Positions 15,441 to 22,451 of a stretch of DNA of 64,000 bases are shown here, piece by piece. The translations under genes and the position numbers were made by a program. The stretch is from Bradyrhizobium sp. 190 (GTDB taxonomy: Bacteria; Pseudomonadota; Alphaproteobacteria; Rhizobiales; Xanthobacteraceae), in contig NZ_JADPJL010000024.1 in NCBI RefSeq assembly GCF_023073415.1, forward strand, positions 186,001 to 250,000, given 5' to 3'. Every line of letters begins with the position of its first letter. Positions within the stretch are counted from its first letter, which is position 1. The notes under the pieces are model-generated. The model did not search any database. It saw nothing but the letters and a program-made list of their open reading frames with translations, and was not told where the DNA came from.

Positions 15441-15854
15441 CTACATATCTTCCTTCGGGCAATTCACCATCCAGGGAATGCCGAACTTGTCGACGCACAT
15501 GCCGAAGCCGTTGGAGAAGAAGGTCTTGCCGAACGGCATCCGCACCGTGCCACCCTCAGCCAGTCCGTTGAACCGACGCTCGGCCTCCGCGGGATCCTCG
15601 ACCTGCAACGAGACGGCAAAGCCCTGCGGCGGATGGTAATCGCCGGGCGTGGCATCGGAGGCCATCAGCACCTCGCCGTCGATCGTAATGCTCGCATGCA
15701 TGAGCTTGTTCTTCCAATCCGGCGGCACCGGCATGTCGGGCGGTCCGCCCTCATAAGGAAACATCGCCCCGATCTGGGCGCCGAGCACCTTTTCATAATA
15801 CTTCAGCGCTTCTTGGCAGTTTCCGTTGTAGAACAGATAGGGATTGACCTGCAT
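15441..15854 (-). CDS. VOC-superfamily (PhnB-like) protein
   Basis: A 137-residue glyoxalase/bleomycin-resistance fold protein of the PhnB/YjdN type: MQVNPYLFYNGNCQEALKYY, HASITIDGEVLMASD, FAVSLQVEDPAEAERRFNGL and FGMCVDKFGIPWMVN. These are the usual two beta-alpha-beta-beta-beta units. AAGGAG lies 6 bp before the ATG. Third gene of the DoxX-SRPBCC-VOC run, 36 bp after the SRPBCC gene. PhnB-like proteins often neighbour ECF sigma and DGPF genes; no reaction is assigned. Confidence 0.87.
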   Translation of the reverse strand: MQVNPYLFYNGNCQEALKYYEKVLGAQIGAMFPYEGGPPDMPVPPDWKNKLMHASITIDGEVLMASDATPGDYHPPQGFAVSLQVEDPAEAERRFNGLAEGGTVRMPFGKTFFSNGFGMCVDKFGIPWMVNCPKEDM

Positions 15855-15890
15855 CGCTGGCTCCTTGGGTACTGGAATTCGAGTAACGAG

Positions 15891-16427
15891 TTATTTCTCG
15901 GTGAGCTTCTTCAGATTGGCGAGACCGGCTTCGAAATCCTTTCCGATCATGTTGTCCAGATTCATGAAGACCTGGATCAGCCTGGTCACGAAGCGCGCGG
16001 GACCATGCATCAGCCATGTGACATGGGTGCCATCGCCCTGCGGCAGCATTGTGAACTCGGCGGTGTTGTGGCCTTCGAACGGCGTGAAGAAATCGAGCTT
16101 GATGACGATCTTTTGCGGTGCGGAGGCTTCGAGAATTTCCATGCGGCCGGAACCGACATTCTTGTCGCCGTCCCAGGCATAGACCGCGCCCTTGCCGCGC
16201 TCCGCACCGCTATACGTGCGCTTCATCGCCGGGTCCTTGTTTTCGTACGGCGACCAGCTTCTCCACTGGTGAAAATCGTTGATCAATGGAAAGATCCCTT
16301 CCGGCGGCGCCTTGATGCTGACCGCGCGCTGCACGCGCAGGATATCCGGCTTGGTCGCGGCAAGAACGAGGACCGCGGCGATGGCAATCGCCAATATGAC
16401 GGCGATGATGACAATGACTTCAAACAT
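15891..16427 (-). CDS. SRPBCC-family protein with N-terminal membrane anchor
   Basis: A 178-residue protein. An N-terminal membrane segment (FEVIVIIAVILAIAIAAVLV, about 2-21) precedes a START/SRPBCC hydrophobic-ligand fold with VQRAVSIKAPPEGIFPLINDFHQW, PAMKRTYSG and THVTWLMHGPARF. The start at 16427 has GGAG 6 bp upstream. It is 37 bp downstream of the DoxX-like gene, with VOC next. SRPBCC proteins bind lipids or polyketide-like ligands; its ligand is unknown. Confidence 0.85.
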   Translation of the reverse strand: MFEVIVIIAVILAIAIAAVLVLAATKPDILRVQRAVSIKAPPEGIFPLINDFHQWRSWSPYENKDPAMKRTYSGAERGKGAVYAWDGDKNVGSGRMEILEASAPQKIVIKLDFFTPFEGHNTAEFTMLPQGDGTHVTWLMHGPARFVTRLIQVFMNLDNMIGKDFEAGLANLKKLTEK

Positions 16428-16464
16428 GACTGGCTCCGCATTCGTGAACGATCGTTGAAGCACA

Positions 16465-16878
16465 TCAGCGACGGAAGGGGATCAGGCTGCGCAGGTTATT
16501 GTCGCGCAGCCACAGCCCGCCCCACACCATCAGGCCGAGATAAAGCCCGAACAGCGTGTGCGTGAACAGAGGGCTTCCGATCCGCACATGCGAGGCCATG
16601 GCGCCGCCGAGATAACCGGTGAGCAGGATCGCGCCGAGGATCGAGGTCGGCGGGATCGAATAGAGCACGGTGCAGACGATGGTGATGGCGCCGAGGCCGC
16701 GCATCAGCGCATCGTTCGAACCATAGCCCATCCTGTCCATGGTTTCCGTGACGACCGGCCACGGCACCAGCTTGATGGCGCCGTCGATCATCAGGAACGC
16801 GATGACGAGGCCGGAGAGGATGCGGCCGGTCCAGCGTGCGGGCTTGGAGGCTGGATGGGTTTCCGCGATGACAGTCAT
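16465..16878 (-). CDS. DoxX-like membrane protein, predicted ECF42 target
   Basis: A 137-residue integral membrane protein with four predicted helices (about 18-36, 60-80, 85-105, 108-127). Sequence features such as WTGRILSGLVIAFLMIDGAIKL and GAILLTGYLGGAMASHVRIG are typical of DoxX-like proteins. The true start is the ATG at 16878; the open frame upstream runs into a palindromic repeat. First gene of the operon with SRPBCC and VOC. A TGTCGG-N17-CGTC element is centred about 50 bp upstream. DoxX proteins are linked to redox stress, but this member is uncharacterised. Confidence 0.87.
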   Translation of the reverse strand: MTVIAETHPASKPARWTGRILSGLVIAFLMIDGAIKLVPWPVVTETMDRMGYGSNDALMRGLGAITIVCTVLYSIPPTSILGAILLTGYLGGAMASHVRIGSPLFTHTLFGLYLGLMVWGGLWLRDNNLRSLIPFRR

Positions 16879-16917
16879 GATTGATCCCCGTGGTCTTGAA
16901 TGGCTGTTCGATTTCAA

Positions 16918-16944
16918 GACGGACGGGAGGAATGGAAACCGACA
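16918..16944 (-). promoter_or_regulatory. Predicted ECF42-type promoter (DoxX-SRPBCC-VOC operon)
   Basis: TGTCGG (16944-16939), 17-bp spacer, CGTC (16921-16918), minus strand, followed by TTG. It lies just inside the repeat boundary and points at the DoxX start at 16878. Confidence 0.7.
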
Positions 16945-16982
16945 GGGGAGAGCGAAATTTTTCGCGCCGTGACGGCGGGTCC

Positions 16983-17146
16983 CTTCCCTTCTCCCCTTGT
17001 GGGAGAAGGTGGATCGACGGCGCGAAGCGCCGGAGAGCCGGATGAGGGGTCTCTCTCCGCGAATGAATCTCTCGCATTGGTACTCGCGGAGAGAACCCCT
17101 CATCCGGCGCTTCGCGCCACCTTCTCCCACAAGGGGAGAAGGGAAG
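16983..17146. repeat. Long palindromic repeat with 28-bp perfect arms
   Basis: Arms 16983-17010 and 17119-17146 are perfect inverted copies. The interior contains further inverted segments (GGCGCGAAGCGCCGG and GAGAGAACCCCTCATCC parts). It separates the sigma factor operon from the DoxX operon and may end transcription of the former. Confidence 0.9.
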
Positions 17147-17163
17147 AAAGCAAAGGGGAGAAA

Positions 17164-18435
17164 CTACTTCCCCGCTTTTTTGCCGCGGGGCTGGCTGTCG
17201 CGCTGCAGGCGGTCGAGGTGCATGCGGATGTGGGCGGCTTCGGCCGAGGTGTTTGCCAGCGCAATGGCGCGGTCGAAGGCCGTGCGGGCTTCGTCATTGC
17301 GGCCGAGTTGCATCAGGAAGGCGCCGCGCACGCCGAAGAAATGAAAATAGTTCGACAGCCGCGGCGCCAGCGGCTCGATCATATCGAGCCCGGCCTGCGG
17401 GCCCTTCACCTTCGACGCTGCAACCGCGCGGTTCAGCGTTACCACCGGCGACGGCTGCATGATCTCGAGCGCGCCATAGAGCAGGTCGATCTGGGTCCAG
17501 TCGGTATCTTCGGGTTTTTCGGCGCGGGCGTGCAGCGCGGCGATTGCGGCCTGCACTTGATAAGGCCCGCTGCGGCGATGGCGCATCGCCTTGTCGATCA
17601 GCGCCAGCCCCTCGGCGATGAGAGACTTATTCCATAGCGAGCGGTCCTGATCGTCGAGCAGGATCACCGCGCCATCGGCGTCGAACCGCGCCGCAGCGCG
17701 CGCATGCTGGATCAACAGCAGCGCGGTCAGCCCCATGATCTCGGGCTCGCTCTGGAACAGCCGCAGCAACAGCCGCGCCAGGCGGATCGCCTCCTCGCAC
17801 AAGGGGCTGCGAATCTCCGCGGTATCGCCCGAGGCCGAATAGCCCTCGTTGAAGATCAGGTAGATCATGGCGGCGACGGAGGTGAGGCGTTCGGAGCGCT
17901 CCATTGCGCCCGGCGTTTCGAACGGCACGTCGGCGTCCGCCACGCGTGCCTTGGCCCGCGTGATGCGCTGCTCCATCGCGGCTTCCGAGACCAGGAAGGC
18001 GCGCGCGATCTGCTTGACCGTCAGGCCTGAGACGATGCGCAGCGCGAGCGCGATCTGCTGCGTCGCCGGCAGGTCCGGATGGCAGCAGATGAACAGAAGC
18101 CGCAGGATGTCGTCGCGATAGTGCGAACCGTCGAGCCGCTCGGCGAGCTGCTCCTCGGCATCGTCGAGATCGGAGATCGCGTCTTCCTCGGGCAGCGGCT
18201 GCTGCTTCTTGCCCCGCCTGATATCGTCGATCGCGACGTTGCGGCCGACCATGATCAGCCAGGCCGCGGGATCGCGCGGCGGGCCGTTCTGCGGCCAGCT
18301 CTTCAGCGCACGGAGGCAGGCGTTCTGAAACGCCTCCTCGGCGGTGTCGAGATTGCGAAAATAGCGCAGCAACGCGCCGACCGCCTGGGGGCGAGCCGAG
18401 GTCAGCGCGGCATCGATCCAGGCGGCGTCCGTCAC
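17164..18435 (-). CDS. ECF42-type RNA polymerase sigma factor with C-terminal TPR extension
   Basis: A 423-residue ECF sigma factor, far longer than the usual ~180. Sigma-2 spans about residues 15-80 (DTAEEAFQNACLRALKSWP, AAWLIMVGRNVAIDDIRRGK) and sigma-4 about 110-165 (LPATQQIALALRIVSGLTVKQIARAFLVSE). The long C-terminal part contains EGYSASGD, LLLIQHARAAARFDADG, and the marker segment PSPVVTLNRAVAASKVKGP, then TPR-like helices. This architecture, plus the adjacent DGPF gene, is that of group ECF42, where the C-terminal extension rather than an anti-sigma factor controls activity. Its start overlaps the DGPF stop by 4 bp (18432-18435). The operon promoter carries the motif shared with three nearby operons. 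Confidence 0.92.
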   Translation of the reverse strand: MTDAAWIDAALTSARPQAVGALLRYFRNLDTAEEAFQNACLRALKSWPQNGPPRDPAAWLIMVGRNVAIDDIRRGKKQQPLPEEDAISDLDDAEEQLAERLDGSHYRDDILRLLFICCHPDLPATQQIALALRIVSGLTVKQIARAFLVSEAAMEQRITRAKARVADADVPFETPGAMERSERLTSVAAMIYLIFNEGYSASGDTAEIRSPLCEEAIRLARLLLRLFQSEPEIMGLTALLLIQHARAAARFDADGAVILLDDQDRSLWNKSLIAEGLALIDKAMRHRRSGPYQVQAAIAALHARAEKPEDTDWTQIDLLYGALEIMQPSPVVTLNRAVAASKVKGPQAGLDMIEPLAPRLSNYFHFFGVRGAFLMQLGRNDEARTAFDRAIALANTSAEAAHIRMHLDRLQRDSQPRGKKAGK

Positions 18436-18800
18436 GGCTGCACACTCCCAGGCCTGAACTGGCCGACGGGCCGGATCTCATAGGCGCCGCCGGGATTGGC
18501 CGCGCCGAGGTCACGGGCGACGTCGAGCGCTTCGTCGAGATCCTTGCAATCGACGACATAGAAGCCGAGCAATTGCTCCTTGGTTTCGGCATAGGGGCCG
18601 TCGAGCACCAGCGGCGGATCGTCCTTGCGCAGCGTGGTCGCTGCCGTGGTCGGCAGCAGCCGTGCGACCGGGCCGAGCCGGCCCTGTTTGGTCAGCTTGT
18701 CCTGCACGACGGCAAGTTTCTGCATGACCGCGGCGTCCTGTTCCCTGGTCCAGGAACCGACGGTGTCTTCGTCGTGATAGCAAAGGATGGCGTAAAGCAT
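18432..18800 (-). CDS. YCII/DGPF-domain protein coupled to the ECF42 sigma factor
   Basis: A 122-residue DGPF protein: MLYAILCYHDEDTVGSWT start, RLGPVARLLPTTAATTLR, then the signature LVLDGPYAETKEQLLGFYVVD (DGPY variant) and AYEIRPVGQF. DGPF proteins are the conserved companions of ECF41/ECF42 sigma factors; whether they sense a signal or are simply targets is unresolved. The stop overlaps the sigma gene start (ATGA), so the two are translationally coupled. Transcription probably starts from the element at 18829-18855. Confidence 0.9.
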   Translation of the reverse strand: MLYAILCYHDEDTVGSWTREQDAAVMQKLAVVQDKLTKQGRLGPVARLLPTTAATTLRKDDPPLVLDGPYAETKEQLLGFYVVDCKDLDEALDVARDLGAANPGGAYEIRPVGQFRPGSVQP

Positions 18801-18828
18801 GGGGGCTAAGCATCTCCGTTGTCTTGAT

Positions 18829-18855
18829 GACGAACGATTATGCCCTTAGCCGACA
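18829..18855 (-). promoter_or_regulatory. Predicted ECF42-type promoter (DGPF-sigma operon, autoregulation)
   Basis: TGTCGG (18855-18850), 17-bp spacer, CGTC (18832-18829) on the minus strand, 28 bp before the DGPF start. Three more exact copies of the bipartite motif precede other operons in this block. Confidence 0.72.
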
Positions 18856-18892
18856 GGTGCGTCGAAGAAATTTTGGACTGTTCCGTCTCCGG

Positions 18893-19009
18893 TCAGGGAC
18901 CGACGATCGGAGGCGGTGGCGGATTGAAGTGCCGGTAGGTGTGGACGATCGCCATGGAACAAAGGCTGCACACACAGAGAATGAGAATGATACACCTGAC
19001 CGTTTTCAT
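18893..19009 (-). CDS. Micro-ORF C: 38-residue predicted membrane or exported peptide
   Basis: Begins MKTVRCIILILCVCSLCSMA, a basic start followed by a hydrophobic, Cys-rich segment, and ends in a short tail with five consecutive prolines (HFNPPPPPIVGP). Its ATG overlaps the stop of micro-ORF B by 4 bp (ATGA, 19006-19009). The stop lies 37 bp before the sigma-type promoter of the DGPF operon. No family recognised. Translation is inferred from overlap coupling and composition only. Confidence 0.5.
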   Translation of the reverse strand: MKTVRCIILILCVCSLCSMAIVHTYRHFNPPPPPIVGP

Positions 19010-19107
19010 CTGACGGCCTCAACTCTCGTCCTGCCAAAGTCGCCGTGACTGTCCTGGGAGGCCAGCGCCGCCCAGGACATCACCGCTACGATGACGATTT
19101 TACGCAT
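19006..19107 (-). CDS. Micro-ORF B: 33-residue peptide with hydrophobic start
   Basis: Starts MRKIVIVAVMSWAALASQDS, resembling a short signal or membrane segment, then a polar tail DFGRTRVEAVR. Its ATG shares one base with the stop of micro-ORF A (TAATG at 19105-19109), and its stop overlaps the start of micro-ORF C. No homologue family recognised. Confidence 0.45.
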   Translation of the reverse strand: MRKIVIVAVMSWAALASQDSHGDFGRTRVEAVR

Positions 19108-19178
19108 TACCAATAGACGCCATACTTGGCGGCGATCCGGCACGCCTTCTGCTCGTCGGTCTCGATCAATTTGCGCAC
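19107..19178 (-). CDS. Micro-ORF A: 23-residue peptide, GTG start
   Basis: GTG start preceded by a strong Shine-Dalgarno (GGGAGG, 8 bp upstream). The peptide is polar and charged (VRKLIETDEQKACRIAAKYG...). It ends in TAATG shared with micro-ORF B. First of three overlapping micro-ORFs; either a real peptide or a leader controlling B and C. Confidence 0.45.
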   Translation of the reverse strand: MRKLIETDEQKACRIAAKYGVYW

Positions 19179-19234
19179 GTGAAGGGCCTCCCTTGTTGGA
19201 TGAAAGGAGGCTAGAGAAGCAGGTCGATCCGTTA

Positions 19235-19250
19235 TGTGAGACGGGTCACG
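19235..19250. promoter_or_regulatory. CRP-like palindrome between micro-ORFs and ghrA-like gene
   Basis: TGTGA-N6-TCACG matches the CRP/FNR-family half-site layout with a single deviation from TCACA. It is placed between two divergent starts (19178 and 19277), so it could serve either. Position and symmetry only. Confidence 0.4.
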
Positions 19251-19276
19251 CGAAGTAGCCTGCGAAAGGAATGGCA

Positions 19277-20242
19277 ATGAGCAAAGGTGCGCTTGCGCTG
19301 CTGGTGCATGGCGGGAGTGAAAACTGGTCGCCGCGGCGCTGGAAGAGCCGGTTCGACGAGGTCTGCCCGGACCGCCGCGTGCTGTTATTGCCGGATGCCT
19401 CGTTCGATCCGGCGGAAGTGTATTACGCCGCGGTGTGGAAGCCGCATCCGGGCGAACTCGCCGCCTTTCCCAATCTGCGCGTCATCTTCAATCTTGGTGC
19501 TGGCGTCGATGCGCTGATGGCCGATCGTTCATTGCCTGACGTGCCGCTGGTGCGCGTGGCCGTCACCGACCTCACCGCGCGGATGACCGAGTACGTGGTG
19601 CTGCATGTGCTGATGCACCACCGGCAGGAGCCTTACTTGCGCCAGTCGCAGCGCGAAAAGCGCTGGGCGCCGAAATCGCAATGGGCGGCGGGCGCGGTTA
19701 CGGTCGGCATCATGGGGCTCGGCACGCTCGGCGCTGACGCAGCCGATGCGCTCAAGCGCCTGGGCTTTCGCGTCGCGGGCTGGAGCCGGAGCCCGAAGAC
19801 GATCGACGGCATCGATTGCTTTCACGGCGAGCAGCAGTTCGAAGCGTTCCTGCGGCGGACCGACATCCTGGTCTGCCTTTTGCCGCTGACGCCGGAGACA
19901 CGGCACATTCTCAACCGCACGCTGTTTGAGAAGCTGAATCGCAGCAGTCCGCTCGGCGCACCGGTGCTGATCAATGCCGGCCGCGGGGCCTTGCAGAACG
20001 AAGCCGACATCCTGCAATGCCTCGACGACGGCACGCTCAGCGGCGCCTCGCTCGACGTCTACGCCACCGAACCACTGCCCGCGGACAGCCCGTTCTGGAT
20101 CCATCCGAAGGTGGTGCTGACCCCGCATAACGCCGCCGACACCGATCCCGATGAAATATCGAAATATGTCGCGCGCCTGATCGCGCGCTTCGAGGCCGGC
20201 GGCGCGCTGGAAAACGTGGTGGACCGCAACCGGGGGTATTAG
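19277..20242 (+). CDS. Glyoxylate/hydroxypyruvate reductase A-type 2-hydroxyacid dehydrogenase
   Basis: A 321-residue D-2-hydroxyacid dehydrogenase of the GhrA type. The N-terminal substrate domain contains FNLGAGVDALM; the Rossmann motif VGIMGLGTLGADAADALKRLGF spans about 139-160. NAGRGALQNEADIL carries the catalytic Arg, DVYATEPLPADSPFW the Glu, and LTPHNAAD the His region. GhrA reduces glyoxylate and hydroxypyruvate with NADPH. ATG 19277 is preferred over 19271 because AGGA sits 6 bp upstream. Single gene followed by a palindromic repeat. Confidence 0.9.
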   Translation: MSKGALALLVHGGSENWSPRRWKSRFDEVCPDRRVLLLPDASFDPAEVYYAAVWKPHPGELAAFPNLRVIFNLGAGVDALMADRSLPDVPLVRVAVTDLTARMTEYVVLHVLMHHRQEPYLRQSQREKRWAPKSQWAAGAVTVGIMGLGTLGADAADALKRLGFRVAGWSRSPKTIDGIDCFHGEQQFEAFLRRTDILVCLLPLTPETRHILNRTLFEKLNRSSPLGAPVLINAGRGALQNEADILQCLDDGTLSGASLDVYATEPLPADSPFWIHPKVVLTPHNAADTDPDEISKYVARLIARFEAGGALENVVDRNRGY

Positions 20243-20250
20243 GATTCTAT

Positions 20251-20370
20251 CGTCGTCCCTGCGAAAGCAGGGACCCATAGCGACCGGCCGTTGTTGTTGC
20301 GAACGCAACTGGACGCGGCGCTAAATCGAGAAGCCGCGGCGTATGGGTCCCTGCGTTCGCAGGGACGACG
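20251..20370. repeat. Palindromic intergenic repeat, CGTCGTCCCTGCG family
   Basis: The arms CGTCGTCCCTGCG-A/C-...GGGACCCATA (20251-20279) and 20342-20370 are inverted copies with few mismatches. The same family occurs at 27762-27880. It lies at the convergent junction between the ghrA-like gene and a tetR gene. Confidence 0.88.
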
Positions 20371-20377
20371 CGGAAGT

Positions 20378-21037
20378 TTATCTTGCCGTCCCGACCATCA
20401 CGTCGATTGCGCCATTGACGATCGCCTCCAGCTCCTTGCGCGGCATCCGCGCGCGGGCACGGATCGCGATGGTATGAATGGTGGCGGAGGCAAGTTGCGC
20501 CAGCACGATCGCGTCGGCGCTCTCCGGTAGCTCGCCCTTCTCCTTGGCGCGCCGGAAACAGGCCGCAAAGGCCTTGTCTAGTTCGACGAAACCTTCCAGC
20601 ACCATAGCGCGGATATCGGGATCGTGCACCGCCTCGGAGGCCGCGGTCATGACCGTGAAGCAGCCGCGCGGACCGGATTCGCCGGACAGGTAGATGTCGA
20701 GCGCCACTGCATAGATGCGTTCCAGGCGCTTTCGGATCGGTAGCTCGTCACGGAAGACGTTGCCCATCGCGACCCGCGCATCCTCGCGATAGCGCCGATA
20801 GCTCTTGATGAAAAGCTCGCGCTTGTCGCCGAACGCCCCGTAGAGGCTTGGCCGATTCATGCCGGTGGCGGCGGAGAGATCGTCGAGCGACGTCGCCGCG
20901 AATCCATCCTTGCGAAACAGATCGAGCGCCTTGCCCAATGCCACGTCCGGCTCATAGGCGCGCGGGCGGCCCCGGCGCTTGGGCGGGACCGGGGCGTCGA
21001 TCTTGGTGACAGGCGGCTTTTTATTTTTTTGTACCAT
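20378..21037 (-). CDS. TetR/AcrR-family regulator
   Basis: A 219-residue TetR-type repressor with a Lys/Pro-rich leader (KKPPVTKIDAPVPPKRRGRPR), HTH at about 30-75 (FAATSLDDLSAATGMNRPSLYGAFGDK) and a C-terminal domain with RKRLERIYAVALDIYLSGESGPRGCF. The GRPR leader plus GMNRPSLYGAFGDK resembles the AcuR/YxaF-like group that controls electrophile detoxification. Divergent from the GST gene at 21146; inverted half-sites in the spacer support joint control. Confidence 0.88.
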   Translation of the reverse strand: MVQKNKKPPVTKIDAPVPPKRRGRPRAYEPDVALGKALDLFRKDGFAATSLDDLSAATGMNRPSLYGAFGDKRELFIKSYRRYREDARVAMGNVFRDELPIRKRLERIYAVALDIYLSGESGPRGCFTVMTAASEAVHDPDIRAMVLEGFVELDKAFAACFRRAKEKGELPESADAIVLAQLASATIHTIAIRARARMPRKELEAIVNGAIDVMVGTAR

Positions 21038-21083
21038 TTCGCAATAAATTCCTTGACCGGCCTTATATTATGCGGAACAGTAT
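21031..21083. promoter_or_regulatory. Possible TetR operator half-sites, tetR/GST spacer
   Basis: GTACCATTTCGCA (21031-21043, over the tetR start) and TGCGGAACAGTAT (21071-21083) are inverted relatives, 9 of 13 positions matching. The second lies in a TATA-flanked imperfect palindrome (TATATTATGCGG..AGTATA). Moderate support. Confidence 0.4.
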
Positions 21084-21145
21084 AAAAATCAATCCCGCCG
21101 CCCTAAGCGCCGGCCCCGATTGATCAACCGCCAAGGAGGCAAACC

Positions 21146-21790
21146 ATGGATCTTTATTTCTCGCCGCTCGCCTGCTCGCTGGCGACCCGGATCGCGCTCT
21201 ATGAAGCCGGCGCTGAGGCCAACTATCTCGAAGTCGATCCCAAGACCAAGGTGGTGCAGAAGGACGGCTCGGATTTCCGCGCCGTCAACCCGCTCGGGCT
21301 GGTGCCGACGCTGCGCACCGACGACGGCACGGTGCTGACGGAGAACGCGGCGATCCTGCAATATGTCGCGGACCGTTTTCCAAACGCCGGCATCTCAGCC
21401 GCATCTGCAGAGGAGCGCAGCCGCCTGCATCAATGGCTCTGCTTCATCGGCACCGAACTGCACAAGGCGCTGTTCGTGCCGCTGCTCGACAAGACGGCGC
21501 CGGCCGAGGCGAAGACCTACGCGTTGACCAAAAACCTGTCGCGGCTGGACTATCTCGAGAACTATCTGAAGGGCCGCGAATTCCTGCTCGATCACTTCAG
21601 CGTGGCGGATGCCTATCTCGTCACCATCATCAACTGGACGATGGCGACGCCGCCGGTCGAACTGGCGAAATGGCCGAACGTGAAGGCCTATTATGAGCGC
21701 CTGCGCGCGCGGCCGAGCATCGCCAAGGCGTCCGCCGAGGAGTTCGAACTGTACAAGGCCGAACTCGCCCGCCACAAGGCGGCGGCGTAA
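21146..21790 (+). CDS. Bacterial beta-class-like glutathione S-transferase
   Basis: A 214-residue GST resembling GstA: MDLYFSPLACSLATRIALYE with the beta-class Cys at position 10, NPLGLVPTLRTDDGTVLTENAAILQYVADRF for the glutathione site, and FLLDHFSVADAYLVTIINW in the helical domain. Divergent from the TetR regulator that probably represses it. Expected role: glutathione-dependent detoxification of electrophiles in the cytoplasm. Confidence 0.9.
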   Translation: MDLYFSPLACSLATRIALYEAGAEANYLEVDPKTKVVQKDGSDFRAVNPLGLVPTLRTDDGTVLTENAAILQYVADRFPNAGISAASAEERSRLHQWLCFIGTELHKALFVPLLDKTAPAEAKTYALTKNLSRLDYLENYLKGREFLLDHFSVADAYLVTIINWTMATPPVELAKWPNVKAYYERLRARPSIAKASAEEFELYKAELARHKAAA

Positions 21791-21800
21791 GGCGTTAGCC

Positions 21801-21891
21801 CGTAGCCCGGATGGAGCGCAGCGCAATCCGGGAACCATCGACTAAACGTGCCGTGTTGTTCCGGATTGCGCTGCGCTCCATCCGGGCTACG
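21801..21891. repeat. Palindromic repeat, CGTAGCCCGGATGGAGCG family
   Basis: Perfect 31-bp inverted arms at 21801-21831 and 21861-21891. A near relative is at 37949-38040. It sits at the convergent ends of the GST and tetR genes and overlaps the last codons of the latter by 5 bp. Confidence 0.92.
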
Positions 21892-22447
21892 GCGCCAGCA
21901 AGCGAGCCGTCAGATCGCTCAACGCCCGGCGAAATATCCCGGCATCGTTGCGCGCCCGCGCCAGCACCAGCGCGCCCTGGATGGTCAACAACGCATCTTC
22001 CGCGCGCCGCTGCGCCTGGCTCCTGCTTAATCCGGATCGCCGCAAAAGCGACGCCAGCGCAACCTGCCAGCGCGCAAAATAATCATCGACGCTGGTGGCA
22101 AAGGTGTCGCGCGCCGCCCCGAGCGCGACCATGCCGACCAGACAGACGCGATCGCCGGAATGAAAATACTGGTCGACGCCCGCGATCATCGCGGCGACCC
22201 CGCGCGCGGGATCGGAGGCCTCGCGCAACGGCGCATAAATGTTGAGCTCGAACCAGCCGTCGATGTCGGCCAGCACCTCGGTGGCCATCTGCTCCTTGCC
22301 GCCGGGGAAGAGGTGATAGAGGCTGCCCTTGCCGAGCCCGGTGGCCTCCGTAATCAACGTCAGCGAGGCCCCCTCATAGCCATGCGCGCGAAACACCTCG
22401 CCGAGCGCGCGCAATACTTCCTTGCGCTCGACGCCCTTTTTCAGCAT
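21887..22447 (-). CDS. TetR/AcrR-family regulator
   Basis: A 186-residue TetR protein: HTH at about 12-50 (YEGASLTLITEATGLGKGSLYHLFPGGKEQM) and a TetR_C domain of the type with YFHSGDRVCLVGMVALGAARDTFATSVDDYFARW. It starts 4 bp after the stop of the NTF2-like gene, so the two form an operon. A perfect 16-bp palindrome upstream of the operon (22953-22968) is the likely operator, implying autorepression. Confidence 0.88.
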   Translation of the reverse strand: MLKKGVERKEVLRALGEVFRAHGYEGASLTLITEATGLGKGSLYHLFPGGKEQMATEVLADIDGWFELNIYAPLREASDPARGVAAMIAGVDQYFHSGDRVCLVGMVALGAARDTFATSVDDYFARWQVALASLLRRSGLSRSQAQRRAEDALLTIQGALVLARARNDAGIFRRALSDLTARLLAP

Positions 22448-22451
22448 GGCG

